DNA of 61,811 bases from Selaginella moellendorffii (Eukaryota > Streptophyta > Lycopodiopsida > Selaginellales > Selaginellaceae). Both the position numbers and the translations under genes were made by a program. Positions 12,401 through 23,479 of the stretch are shown here, piece after piece. Position 1 is the stretch's first letter; every line of letters starts with the position of its first letter. The notes below the pieces were generated by a model. The model saw only the letters and a list, made by a program, of their open reading frames with translations. It was not told the origin of the DNA and ran no database searches. The stretch is taken from the NCBI RefSeq assembly GCF_000143415.4, contig NW_003314428.1, positions 81,200 through 143,010 of the forward strand, given 5' to 3'.

Positions 12401-13417
12401 TGTTTATAAGCCACAAATTTTTCCTTTCCAATTTGCTAGCTTACATCATCTATCCAACCACCATGACTTTGGCCTTCGTTAAGTTCCCTTGCCAAGGTTC
12501 CCACCTATTGTACCAGCTCCTACTTGGTTTTACTTGATTTTAGCAACTCATTGCACGAATAACAAAGCGTTAGCCATCCATCAATGGATTCCCAAATTTA
12601 TCCCAATCCCCCTCCCTGGGTTAGACTTGACTTAAGGTTCAGCTACACTCTTTACAGGCATAAGTAGCCAAACACACTAAGCCTCTAGGTTCTTAACATC
12701 CCTTAGTACAACAAGACTTGATTATGGGACACTCTAAATCCCAAGCCTTGAGTGCAACACTTACTCCAGGACACTAGGGGAAGCACCATGGCATAACAGC
12801 CTGGTATAGGTATTCCTACTCCCCCACTTCCATCCCGAAGGGAAGGCCCAAGCCCCTAGGAAGGGCAAGGACCAATGAGCCGCAAAATACTCAAATGGGG
12901 CACCACTCCACATAAGCCGAGAGCACCGTAGTCGGTTTCCCTTCAAAAAGTGGGAGCTGCTCTTGAGCACTTTCTTGGGTGGCCCCTCTGGCACCCCCAA
13001 GTCTATGCTCACTCCCACCCAAGGCCCTTATGCCCTAACCTCAACCTCAAGTCAGTTTGGAAGCACCACTGGAGAGTTCCTTCAAGACTAGTTCTTAGAC
13101 CTCATTATCCCTACTATACTTTTGGAACCCCCTGCAGCGCCCCCCCCCCCCCCCCTTGGGAGCATATGCTTTGGGATTTCACCCCATAACTTGTATTAGT
13201 ATTTGGACTCGATTTCAAACTTGATCTTGGACTCGATCTTGGACTTGATCTTGAAGTCGGTCTCGAAGTCGGTCTCAGACTTGGTCTTAGAGTCGGTTCC
13301 AGACTTGATCTCGAACTCAATTTTGTACTCGGTCTTATCCAATGAACTTTTTATCATTTCGGTTGTGCTTTCGAGGATACTTTAGCTTACAATACTTCAG
13401 GGAGTTGGTTCCTTACA
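12401..13417 (-). repeat. Diverged solo LTR nested in element 2
   Basis: Element 3 runs without a break where element 2 carries these 1017 bp (…TAGAGTG|TGGTGA…, near 59120-59140). The ends TGTTTATAAGCC and CCTTACA, and the internal G/C-run module at 13095-13190, mark an LTR on the minus strand. It is related to, but distinct from, the element 2 LTR. A short degenerate GA-rich array lies at 13200-13340. No exact target duplication is visible (TAGAG against ATGTG). A fragment of the same subfamily occurs at 53124-53381. Confidence 0.65.
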
Positions 13418-14634
13418 ATGTGGTGACTCAAATAATGGAGGTGTGGAAGCACTAGCAATGAGTTGTAGGACTTGATAACTATGAGAAAACTAAGCAAAAT
13501 ATGAAATGTAATTGATTGGATTGGTAAAAGTTAACTACTCAGACTTCTTATTGAGATAAGAATGTTAGGTATATCCTCAAGGGGATAAATTGTAATATAG
13601 TAAGTCAATATCATAAAGGAAAATGCTTATTGTCAAAGAATGCCATCAGTGGGACATCTAAACACTCTAAAATATTAGAAAGTGGTGTTTGATATCATGA
13701 TAGCATTAAATAAGGCCCAAAGGACTAAATCCCTAATGAATAATAAATAGAAGGTGTTATCCAATGTCCAAGGTTGCAGAGATGGGAGAATTTTATCTAT
13801 CTGAATTGGACAAAGCCAAAAAGGATTTTGGCAAGGCTAGTGACGGGCATATGAAGACCCAAAAGTAGCTACATTAATCTTAGTGTGTCAGATTACAAGG
13901 TGAGTATATCCAGGTTGACGAACCACTCTCTATACTATCGGGTAGGTTCGCTCTAAAAATACTTGTTAAGGCATGGTAGAAAGTGTAAAGTTATCCTCCT
14001 AGTCTGGAGGAGAATAACTAAAAGAAACGTGTGGGGTCAAAAACAAATAAAGGGATAAAAATTAAACCATAGAAAGCAAAGGGCATAGCCAAGAGTGGTT
14101 AAACAAGTTGGGAGTGGAGAATCAAATGGTTATTTGAAAGTGTTATTACTAGCAATTGTGAGCCCATGGAGAGTCTAAAGTATGGAATTGTCCATATTAG
14201 ACTATATGGCAATTAAAAAGCTTGCAAAAGAAGAGGCCTTAACAAACTAAGGGATAGAGTCCCTTCAAGGTTCCCAAAGACAATTCTAGGTAAGTTAGTA
14301 CTTAGAAAGACAAGTGTAAATAGTTCATAGAACGTGCGAAATTAGAGTGGTGCAGCAGAAGTGTAGTTTTGAAGTTTGTCATGAGGCGAGGCTATCAAGA
14401 TTGGGAAAGTAGTTCCTGAGTGTTCAAAGATATGGCTTTGAACAAAAATTGATGGTTAATGACTTTCACACTTATGTAGGAAACCATGTGACATTTGTCG
14501 GGTGACTTGCTAAGTGAGATTAGTAAGTCAGGGGAACAAAGACCCTAGTTGAAGGTGTTGACTTCAAAAGAGGGGCCTATATGGCCAAGCATGGAGTAGT
14601 TCATGTATGATCATAGATTTGTCAAATGAGAGGA
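13418..14634 (+). other. Internal non-coding sequence of element 2, second part
   Basis: It continues the alignment with element 3 (about 59130 down to 57900 in reverse complement) up to the DNA transposon insertion. No ORF of interest. Confidence 0.65.
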
Positions 14635-14636
14635 AT

Positions 14637-14658
14637 GCTCTATTTCGTTAAAGTGGGA
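14637..14658 (+). repeat. Left terminal inverted repeat
   Basis: It begins GCTCTATTTCG and is the exact inverse of 28018-28039 over 22 bases. Two further outer bases (AT here, AA on the other end read inward) probably belong to the element. Confidence 0.9.
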
Positions 14659-15294
14659 TTTATTCAGTAAAATGGGACTAGGTACAAATTTTCAAGTATT
14701 TGAAAATGACGTGAAATTATATGTTTTTTGTCCAGGGGCTAGATATATCTGGGGCATGGTGACTAGCGCGGTGACTTTATGTCCAGACTGAGTCCATCTG
14801 GTTGTATAATAAATCTCATTGTCAAGGTGAACAAACCGAATCTGAAGCTAAAGAAGAGCGATGGCATGCGCGCACACACTATTTATTTGTTCATTGAGCG
14901 TGTGGTGAGCTTTCCAAGATGAATGTCATTCCTATTAGCCAGACATATAACTTAATAGTGAGAACATTTAGATATTATTCAATGTTATCTTTTTCTAACG
15001 AATCTAATTGTGAAGGTGTAGCAAGAGGCATTGCTAGTCTGGAGAAGTCATTTAACTCATTTGACCCTTAGTGTATTTTCATGAAACTAAATAACATTCA
15101 TATTATTAAGGAATTTCTCTAGTACCTTTTTTTTACGACATAGAGGCTTGCATTTTTTTCAAAGGTGATTTAGTAAAAGGCCTGAGGGCACATGCCATTC
15201 TATTTCTCAGACCGGTATTAAGATATACTAGTGCAAAGGGAAAAAGGTATTTGGTGATCAAGTAAATGGCATGAGGGCACACGCCATTATAAGC

Positions 15295-15552
15295 CTAAGC
15301 GCTAGTGGACACCTCCTTTTTGGTACTCTCAGCGGTACTATCATCCTTCTCTGGGTCAGTTGTTTTGCTTTGGATTGTTGTCTCTGACGTTACTGGGGTG
15401 TTCTCGATAGTTGTTAATGTTGCCGTTTGTTCAGAAAAATGATCACTTGGAGTATAGTACGGGGAGTTTGGAAGACTTATATATTCTACATCTTCACCTA
15501 TCTCCTTCTCCGTCTCCTTTTCTGCCTCACTTACAGATTTTGTGCTTGCCAT
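15295..15552 (-). CDS. Small acidic open frame near the left end of the DNA transposon
   Basis: 85 codons starting MASTKSVSEAEKE and rich in Glu, Ser and Thr. I recognise no domain. It lies downstream of the transposase gene on the same strand, between palindrome copies. It may be an extra 3' exon of that gene, a small accessory protein or chance. A GTAAGT inside the frame could be a splice donor. Confidence 0.2.
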   Translation of the reverse strand: MASTKSVSEAEKETEKEIGEDVEYISLPNSPYYTPSDHFSEQTATLTTIENTPVTSETTIQSKTTDPEKDDSTAESTKKEVSTSA

Positions 15553-15759
15553 GAGAGCGCTCTTCACCCTAAAATATGGAGTTTGTTGTGTTATAAAAGG
15601 AAACCAACACACACGCTGCAAGGGAATGATGGTACATAAAGCACGTAAGCCCACAATATGGGTTTATGTGCCATTAATATGGGCCACACGCCATATTATT
15701 AGATTTATGCACATGTGATTGGTAAATGCATATGTCACATCATCTCAGGCCACATGCCA

Positions 15760-18700
15760 TCACGCCTCCTCTGATTCAGATTCGGATTGTTCACCTTGAA
15801 ATAAAATACATTAGAAACTTAGTAAAGGAATATTCATGAATCTCACCTTGAACCCAGGTTATGAATGCTCTTGCTGCATCTCTTGCATGGTCTGGCAAGG
15901 TGATGGTGGCACTCTGCTTCCACATCCAACCATGCACAACATTATCCACCGATATGCTCATGCTGGGATCCCTTGGATTCAGCACCCATCTCTTTTCTAG
16001 GCAATCCTTCGTATATCCGGAACTTGGCTTGAACCACTCCACAGTTACATTGAAGGAGTTAGTTTCCGCGTCCTCCTCTGCATCAGTGATGCAGTGTCCC
16101 ACCCATATCATTTGTTTTTTATTACTGGGTCTGACAAGCACGACCATTCCTTTGCAGACCTGTACTGGATTGAATGCTGAATCTGGCTTCTTGTTCCTCG
16201 GCCCACAATAGTGATCCTCAACATCGTTATCTGTCACTGCATTTCTAGAGGACATTGTTCCGCTACTATCTGGTGCTCTAGGTTCTGGCCAAAAGGACTC
16301 TTCCAATTCTTCATATACAACCGGCCCATTTTGGATAGCAGATATAATCTTCTCCCAGTATTCGAGCAAAGGCTTGCACCTCTGAAAATAGGATTCTCCA
16401 CCAAACACCAACCCCCTCTTCCAGAAGGCAATATGCTATCTAATCCCGGCCACTATACTTTCCTGGTCTTTGAGTCCATCCGAGTGCATCGGCCATGGGG
16501 AACACTGAGGAATCATAGGTTCCCCAATTATGGGATCTCTCTTGAAGAGTTCAATGCCGTCCACTGGCAGCCACACTGTGTCCCATTCTCTCATCTTGTA
16601 CCTCATCACTGGAGCACCGTCACACATGCTGAAATGAAACTGAAGAGGCTTGGAGTGGCCAATCAGCGTTTCGGATCCGTCCCTGATGTAGCCTCTTACA
16701 AACCCCTTAAAGTCTGGAATCTCTGTCAGAAGTGCAGCTTCAACAGTGCCTTTGATGCAATTTTGGAATTCATCGTAGAGTTGTGGGAGGGTGAGGACAT
16801 TGGATCGCCGAAGGGACTCTGCCAGGTGACTAAACATGGCATCGACGTCTTCATGAGTGTGCCCAACCATGAGAAAGCCAAGTGTAACCGTTTCAAATAT
16901 GCCTTTGGCAACAAGCATCGCCAAGTACGCGAAGACGTACGTTTTTGTTCTCACTGCCAGCATTGTCTGTTTGGAGCAGAAGATGGGGTGGAAGGCCACA
17001 TCGGCCGCAAGAACTTCCTTGAGATTCTGCTTCGTTTGGATGAGGCTGTGCATTCACCGGGCGACTAGCCTCGTCGGAATGGCATGAGGCCTCACGTGAT
17101 AACCCTACAATCTGACGGCCAACATATTCACTGGGATGGCATGGGGCCCCACGCGATATTGCAAGCCTTTGCTCCTCCTCCAGCTGAACCCTGTATGGGG
17201 TTCGATCGACAAGGGCCTTATGCAAGGGTTGGCCGTTCAGCTCAGTCTGCGCACTTTGTAGAGACCTTAAGTGTTTTGCTAGGGACGCAATCATCATGTT
17301 TGCACCCCCGCCACCCCATAGAGGTACAAAGAAGTTCCCATAGTTCTGGGCACCATGCCCATGAGCGATTATGCCAAACAGAGACACAGGTAGCTGCATG
17401 GATGAAGAGATTGCCTTGGGGGCAGGATTGAGTCGAGGTAAGCACGTCTTTTTCTGGTCCATTTTGTCGTGGATGATGCAGAGGTAAGAGTCAGGTCTCT
17501 CCATGGAGAGAATCCTGTTATGATAATATGCAGTCCTGCAGCTTCTCTGCTCGATGTTGTGGTCGAGCCGCCTTCTAACCAACGTCTCTCGCTCTTGAGC
17601 GATGCAAGAATTCTTCGACAAAGCCATTTTGATAGCAGTGCACTCGTCACACTTTGAAAAGCTGGAGTACTTTCCTATACTCACATCCCTGAACCTGTTG
17701 CTCCACAATCTACTAAATCTAGATTGGCTCAGCTTCCTGTAGCCATTACTCTGGAGTTCCTGATTCACATCTTCCAATATGGCCCCCTTGGTATACATGG
17801 AAGGGAGAACTCGTTGGGTGTCTCGTGTTCCATCTTCCAAAAGGCGGGTTTTATGTGGTTGCTGCTCGCTACATGTCTCGACAAACCTCTTGAAGATTGC
17901 CTCTCCATATACAACATGACCCCTGGTTTTGTGCATACCGTCGTTCCCATGGACTGCCTGTTGAACCCTTTGTTCCTCGAACTCAGTTTTGATTCTGTAG
18001 AATGTGGTTCGAGGGACTCCATAAATGATTCTCCATGCCTTCATGCAGACCAAACCCCTCTGGAAGACCATGCCCCCCACCTGATGTTCTGAAGCATCAA
18101 CAGATGACCGTAATGCCTCATACACAAAATTGCGAGCTGCCTTCCAGGACAATGTCTTGTATCTTGCTCTCTCCTCTTCAATAGCATCCCAATCAGCATG
18201 TTGACAGCACCTCCTCTTGCAACAAGCAACTGTTGAGACCATTCGAACTTCCATCGCCATTTTCTGCCTTTTCGGTTCGTTGCTCAGATCCCTTTGGCTG
18301 CGCTTTAGGAAGGTGTACTTTCTTTTCCCATAAAGAGATGTTCTATCATCAGTTGTAATGGTGTTTGATTGTGAATCCTTCACATTCTCAAACACTAAGT
18401 GCCTCAATTTCCACCGCACAATGCTTCCAATAGTCAGACTGTTTTCTTCTGTGTCAACAACCTCTAAAATCACAACTCCAATATCATCCCAGCCCAATTC
18501 TTGATTAGCAACCGCATCTCTTGGATCGACAACTGTGGCTAAGCCCTCAGCTACCACCTCCCCCTCGGGGTTGTTTAGAAACACCTTCGCCTGAATCCAT
18601 GTAGCACGGTTCTTAAGATCCACGGAGGGAACATGCGTCGCACTTGCGCTGTCCCCAACATCTGCTTTCTTCTGAAGATTTTTCAAGGCAACAACAACAT

Positions 18701-18899
18701 TTACCCCGACGACCATCTCTCCTCGTTCAATAGCGACCACATTCCCAGCGAAGACAGTCTCTACTGATACAGCAGCATTGCCTTCCCCAAGCCTTTGACA
18801 GTGTATAACAAAGTTCCGATCCATAGACACAAGGGTCCCTTTTGCAACTCTCTTCCCACCATTTAAAATGTAAACCTTTTCCCCAACCCTGAAGGCCAT
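15760..18899 (-). pseudogene. DUF7869-type probable DDE transposase, frameshifted
   Basis: The start MAFRVGEKVY at 18899 follows a splice acceptor (TTTCAG|A). A 668-codon frame runs to 16893. It contains a Cys-rich CCKRRCCQ segment (about 18200), FSKCDECTA (about 17640), HDKMDQKKT (17445-17471), LPVSLFG..AHGHG, and TDNAGSENKN (about 16943-16975). The next frame (17053-16436) continues TYVFAYLAML..GIFE..FLMVGHTHEDVD and IPDFKGF. These blocks in this order are characteristic of the DUF7869 family, and the acidic residues in HDKMDQ, TDN and GHTHED are candidates for a metal triad. Two frame changes near 17000 and 16936 nearly cancel, and there is a TAG at 16436-16438. A last small exon, EQSESESEEA, ends at 15760 after an intron (about 15795-15850). 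Palindromes at 17079 and 17136 sit where the frame breaks from the family pattern, probably in introns. Confidence 0.7.
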
Positions 18900-19062
18900 T
18901 CTGAAAGTGCAGAAAAGAAGTTAAGACCATATAAAAAATGATTGGAGAATGGCCTAAATCATAACATACCAAACAACCTCAATAGCATGAGGCCACATGC
19001 CATTATTCAAACATGCTATTGACACCCACGTGAAATTTCGCATTCACAAAATTGGCATGAGC

Positions 19063-19098
19063 CCTCATGCCATTAGTGGTACCACTAATGGCATGAGG
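19063..19098. repeat. Perfect 36-bp palindrome
   Basis: CCTCATGCCATTAGTGGT is followed at once by its exact inverse, with no spacer. It links the right half of one 22-bp palindrome (19052-19073) to the left half of the next (19088-19109). Confidence 0.9.
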
Positions 19099-19279
19099 CC
19101 TCACGCTATCTTTGGCCACTGCTAGCCTGTTGCTATATTCCTTTTGCCTTGTTGCAACTGTATATATTTTTGTGTGCGTGACTAGTCACCCATGCAAAAA
19201 TATATACAATTGCAGCAAGGCAAAAGGAATATGGCAATAGGCTAGCAGGGGCCAAAGATGGCATGAGGCCTCATGCCAT
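19088..19279. repeat. 192-bp near-perfect fold-back capped by the 22-bp palindrome
   Basis: The left arm (19088 to about 19174) reads through GCTAGCCTGTTGC, TATATTCCTTTTGCC and TATATATTTTT. The right arm (about 19197-19279) is its inverse. The centre contains the palindrome GTGACTAGTCAC. Both outer ends are copies of the 22-bp palindrome. A partial third copy of the right arm follows at about 19290-19377. RNA from here would form a stem of roughly 80 bp. Confidence 0.85.
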
Positions 19280-19479
19280 CTTGATATACACATAGCTGCA
19301 GGCAAGTAAAAATATACATGACAATATGCTAGCCATGAAATTGCAAGGGCCCAAGATGGCATGTGGCCTCATGCCATTTCTAAATGTGGTCCTAAGCCAT
19401 TCCATGGTGAACATACCAGGAAGCACAAGTGCCGAATATCAAGAGGAAGCGGTAGCCACACCAAAGACAGTGCCGCTCG

Positions 19480-19625
19480 CAACACCGCAACTGCTCGTAG
19501 CGCCGCTCGCACAAACTGCCACTCGCATAAACTGCCGCTCGCAATGGCGCTCGCAATGCCGCAACCGCTCGTAGACGCATAAACCACAGCCCACAACGCC
19601 GCTTACACAAGCAGCGCTCACTGCG
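19480..19625. repeat. CGCTCGCA-rich tandem array, left
   Basis: Short degenerate repeats of GCCGCTCGCA type lie upstream of the transposase gene. A similar array, CTCGTGCTCGCATC, lies upstream of the rightward gene at 21605-21800. The pairing suggests a shared promoter or 5'-leader element. Confidence 0.6.
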
Positions 19626-19937
19626 CTCAGCGGAACCAAGAACACGGCGCACAAAAATGATAGACCTAGGAATGAGTTCGAGAATTCAAAAATAACACAC
19701 GCTTGAACGTCACATCAAATCCTCTGACAAACCAGATTTTATGATTCCTCTGACAAATTTCAAACTGAGTAGCTTCTAGACTTTGCTGTCGGAGGTTGAA
19801 CTTTGTCACATCATGTCCTTGCCTCAATCCAACTGTGCCATGTCAGTGATTCGAACTTTGCCATGCCATGTCAGCGATCCGCGCCAAGATTATTCGCCGT
19901 GTAAAGGAATAATTATGCTGTGTGTGTACGTCCATTT

Positions 19938-21275
19938 ATGGCAATATAAGGCCACACGCCATTCAAAGAATAATGCTAATCGAGCATTTTTTGGTGCATT
20001 TTTGGGTTAAAAATTGCATGAGCCCACACGCTATAAAGTTTACCTGTACCAAAAATAGAAACAGCTTTATTTACTTGGGAATTTAAGTGGTTGAGGCATT
20101 TTTAAACTTACAAACACATGCCCTACTTACATTCCTTTGGTTGCTTAAAATTCAAAAATATTATAAACCTTTCTTTTTGCATTTTCAATGTTTTCAATTA
20201 TGGTTTTTGATTTTCGCAGGACCAGCCTAGTAATCTATTTGCATCCCGTCATGTTTATAACTAGCTTTCGTTTGTCCCCTTCGCTAGCCTGAGATACATC
20301 TGCTCGGCATCTGCCTCTTACAGCATTTGCCCAGAAAGGGCATCTTTCTTCACGCAGCATTTGCCACATGTTTAGGGTTTAGGGTTTAGAGTTTAGCAAT
20401 TCAGTAGCTTGATAAACATGCAAATACAGAACTTGATGCAAAATCCTTTGATATGTCACAATGCCCCTAGGACCATAAACACATTTCAATAGAGAGGGTC
20501 CTTTCATTTCATAACTCCTTACGTAGATCTTGGTGAAACCAGAGTTAGTGAAGTTAGTTTCTTGTGATCCCGCATCTGATTGTGATGTCCCTTTGCAGTG
20601 TCGATGGAAAGGTCAATGCACACCAAACTGTAAAATCTTGGAGCAAAATAATGGTCGGATCTATGGCAAATGCCCCTGAAACATTGTAAGGCTCGTGTGG
20701 TCTCATGTGGTGTCCGATTGAGATGCTTCTTTGCAGGGTCATCAAGAAAGACATTGTATACCATTCTGTAAAATCTAGTTGCGATCTAACGGTTGGATCT
20801 CCAGAAAACTCAAAAACATCTCGCGCGTGTCAGAATATCCTAGAAATATACTCCTATGTGCCCCTGAAAATGGCATGCGGCCCCACGCCATTCAAGAGAT
20901 AACGCCAGATGACGTCGAGAATTTTTTGGTGCATTTTTTGGGTTCAAAATTGCATGAGCCCACACGCTATAAAGTTTATCTTTGCCAAATAGAGAAAAGT
21001 TTATCTGTGTCATGTGAGGTAGTTACAGTCCTTTGTGCTCGGCATCTGCCTCTTGCAGCATTTGCACTGAAAGGGAATTTTTCTCCATTCAGCATTTGGC
21101 CCTGAAAATGGCATGCGCCCACACGCCATTCAAGGAATAACGCCACAGGACGCCTGGATTTTTGGGTTTAAAATGTTTAGGGTTTTTTGGGTTTTTTCAA
21201 AATATTTTGGGTCCAACGTTTTTTGGGTTTCTTTGGTTCAAAATTGCATGAGCCCACACGCTATAATATTGATTT
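19938..21275 (+). repeat. Triplicated spacer module with paired palindromes
   Basis: Copies at 19938-20046, 20870-20980 and 21108-21275. Each has a first palindrome, then ATTCAAAGAATAA..GC-type sequence, then TTTTTGGGTT, then a second palindrome of the form ATTGCATGAGCCCACACG followed by CTATAA. The order and spacing are kept while the filler diverges. Segments containing CTCGGCATCTGCCTCTT also recur at 20310 and 21038. Confidence 0.7.
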
Positions 21276-21604
21276 GAGAGAAAAATAGAAACAGATAGAA
21301 TTTCTTTATTTAGCTGAACATCTGCCATTTTTGGAAATACAAGATGCTTTGGAATATCCAATCATGCATGGTATAAATATAGCGAGGGTATTAAATGATA
21401 TCCCAATCATGATCTTTCTTTTGGATTTCGCGTGCATGCAGTTCGAGGAATGATGACGTTGCGGATTTCTTTTGGATTTTGCGTGCTTGCATGCGCGCGG
21501 CAATCCAGAAATTAATGGTGGCGCCCAAGTCCGAGGAATGATGATGTGGTGGGATTACCAACCGTTGTGACATTTCGCGCGTGTGAGGTTAGGTTTTGCA
21601 TTTT

Positions 21605-21800
21605 GCTTCGTACTCGTGCTCGCACACTCGCGCTCGTGCTCGCATCACACTCACGCTCGCATCGCGCTCTCACTCGCGATCACGCTCACATTCGCGCTCA
21701 TCTACCTTCTCTACAGGTTTCTCATGTGCATCGGCGTCCACTCGCGCTTGCATCACACTCGTGCTCGCATCGCGCTCGTGTGCATCGGCGTCCACTTCAA
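21605..21800. repeat. CTCGCGCTCG-rich tandem array, right
   Basis: Degenerate repeats of CTCGTGCTCGCATCACACT type end about 200 bp before the inferred start codon at 22005. This is probably promoter or 5' leader of the rightward gene. Confidence 0.6.
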
Positions 21801-22007
21801 GACACACCCAGTTTGTAACTTTGCCGCCAACTCCGCCGCCCACTCCGCCACCCACACGCAGCCCACTTGGCGTCTCGGGAGATTTCAGCGCCACTCTCCA
21901 ACTGTAAGTGGCAGAGTAGCCTTGCTGCTACGATCCGCTGCACACACAGTGCACATTCGCCAGCGAGTCCGGCCTCGATTGTCACGGCCTCCATTCGGCT
22001 TCAAATG

Positions 22008-22246
22008 GTAAGTCTTTTAGGCCAAGTAGAAAATGGCATGAGGCCACATGCCATTCAGTAGCAACATTGGCATGCACCGATTGGGCTCTCGAGTGCAGTC
22101 CGGTTACAGATGGCGTGTAGCCTCACGCCATCTTAGGATGCAGCCTCAAGACATCTGATGCAGTGGTGAATGGCGTGTGGCCTTACGTTATTTCCAGCTG
22201 CTAGCTTTTCATCTGTCAGCTCTAATTGTTGTGCATTTCTGAACAG
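22008..22246 (+). other. First intron of the cargo gene, with three palindromes
   Basis: GTAAGT directly follows an ATG and the acceptor GAACAG precedes GCGAGG, so the protein would begin Met-Ala-Arg. The intron carries palindromes at 22033, 22110 and 22170. Confidence 0.55.
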
Positions 22247-23425
22247 GCGAGGAATTGCGTTCTTCTTCCAGCCACTGTCAATGTGGATGCAGAGAAGGGG
22301 GAGGAGCTCACCAGTTGGACTTTCGGGATGGAAGGCGAGGATCTGATGCTGTACAACACAGATGGTGGGAGAAAAGAATGCATGGGGATCCTCATCCAAG
22401 TGACAGACACTCCATGCAGTTCCATGCAAGAATATGGACTGGCACTTGTGGTAGAGACAGCGTCCGCCTTCAAGATCCACCTTGCACATCCTAGCGGCTT
22501 CCCGGAGGGGGGCAGCGGCTATAAGGAATTCCTAGAGGGAGCTAGGGAGAGGTTGTCCAGGAGGCCCACAATTTCAAAGACGCTGCGGGTCTATGAAGAT
22601 CACATGGAATCCACGGACCTCACCTACGGCGATGTTCAAAAACTATATTCCAACATTGAGCCGTTGAGAGTGCCTCCAGTTCGCGAAGCAAAGGGGAAGG
22701 GGGTCGATCTGGAAATTACCCCGAAGCAGAAAAGGGTGGTCAAGCTCAAGCCGACGTCCGACTCTCCTGCTCCAAAAAAGAAGCTACTCGGTGATGCCAT
22801 TGCCTCGGGTTCGAACACTACACCCACCAAAAAGAAGAGCCGCAAAGAGCAGAAAGAGCAAGAAGAGGTAGCAAAAATCGTCGCAAATAATAGTACTTGT
22901 TACTATTCCAACAAAGTATATACAATCGACGTGAGCCGTATCGACATCCAAAGCAAATACAACCACAGGCTAGTATCTGATGAGTGGGTGGAGAAACTGA
23001 AGCAGAAGATGCTGGCAAGTCCAGTAACACCCGACATCGCAGACGTGATCCCCTACTACCGAACAATGAAGGGCGAGACGAGGTTTCCAGACTTGATCAA
23101 TAGGAAGGTGTTGGACGATCAGAACATCCGGTTCTATGCCGTCTCTGGGCAGCATTCTAGCTTGGCGATGCAACAGATAGTTGTGGATATTATGGTGGGC
23201 GAGGAGGTGAAGAAAGTCTTCAAGACAAGAGTTGTCCGCCTGATAAAAGGCAACTCGCCCCTCCGATCTATCATATACATCTCCCATGCGCAGAATGTCA
23301 AGCAAGAAACGTGCTACAAATCGGGTCTGCACGAGACATTGGCACGAACACGGAAGCTCTGGGTTCAACTGAAGAAGCCACAAAAACCAGGACATGGACG
23401 TGCACTAGCGGCTAGCGCCTGGCAG

Positions 23426-23479
23426 GTAAGCCTCGTTGCATGTGGCATAACATGTGGCCTCACGCCATTTCCATTGCAG
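23426..23479 (+). other. 54-bp intron containing a palindrome
   Basis: CAG|GTAAGC to CATTGCAG|GAATTC. It is a multiple of three without a stop, so the ORF reads through it, adding residues ending CGLTPF. The palindrome occupies most of the intron and ends 11 bases before the acceptor. Confidence 0.7.

Larger units (their letters stand above)
18900..22004. other. Central spacer between divergent genes of the DNA transposon
   Basis: No convincing coding region. It holds about ten palindromes, a 192-bp fold-back (19088-19279), CGCTCGCA-type tandem arrays close to each gene (about 19480-19625 and 21605-21800), and a triplicated module (19938-20046, 20870-20980, 21108-21275). A 270-bp segment at about 20500-20780 is internally repetitive. 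As the only region between two divergent start codons it must contain both promoters. TTTAGGG repeats at about 20368-20390 resemble plant telomere/telobox sequence. Confidence 0.6.

Noticed and set aside
16211-17068. 285-aa plus-strand ORF
   Set aside because: Shadow of the transposase on the opposite strand; the minus frames contain the conserved family blocks.
20368-20390. TTTAGGG repeats as an interstitial telomere
   Set aside because: Only two or three units, within the transposon spacer. More likely a telobox or chance than a telomere remnant.
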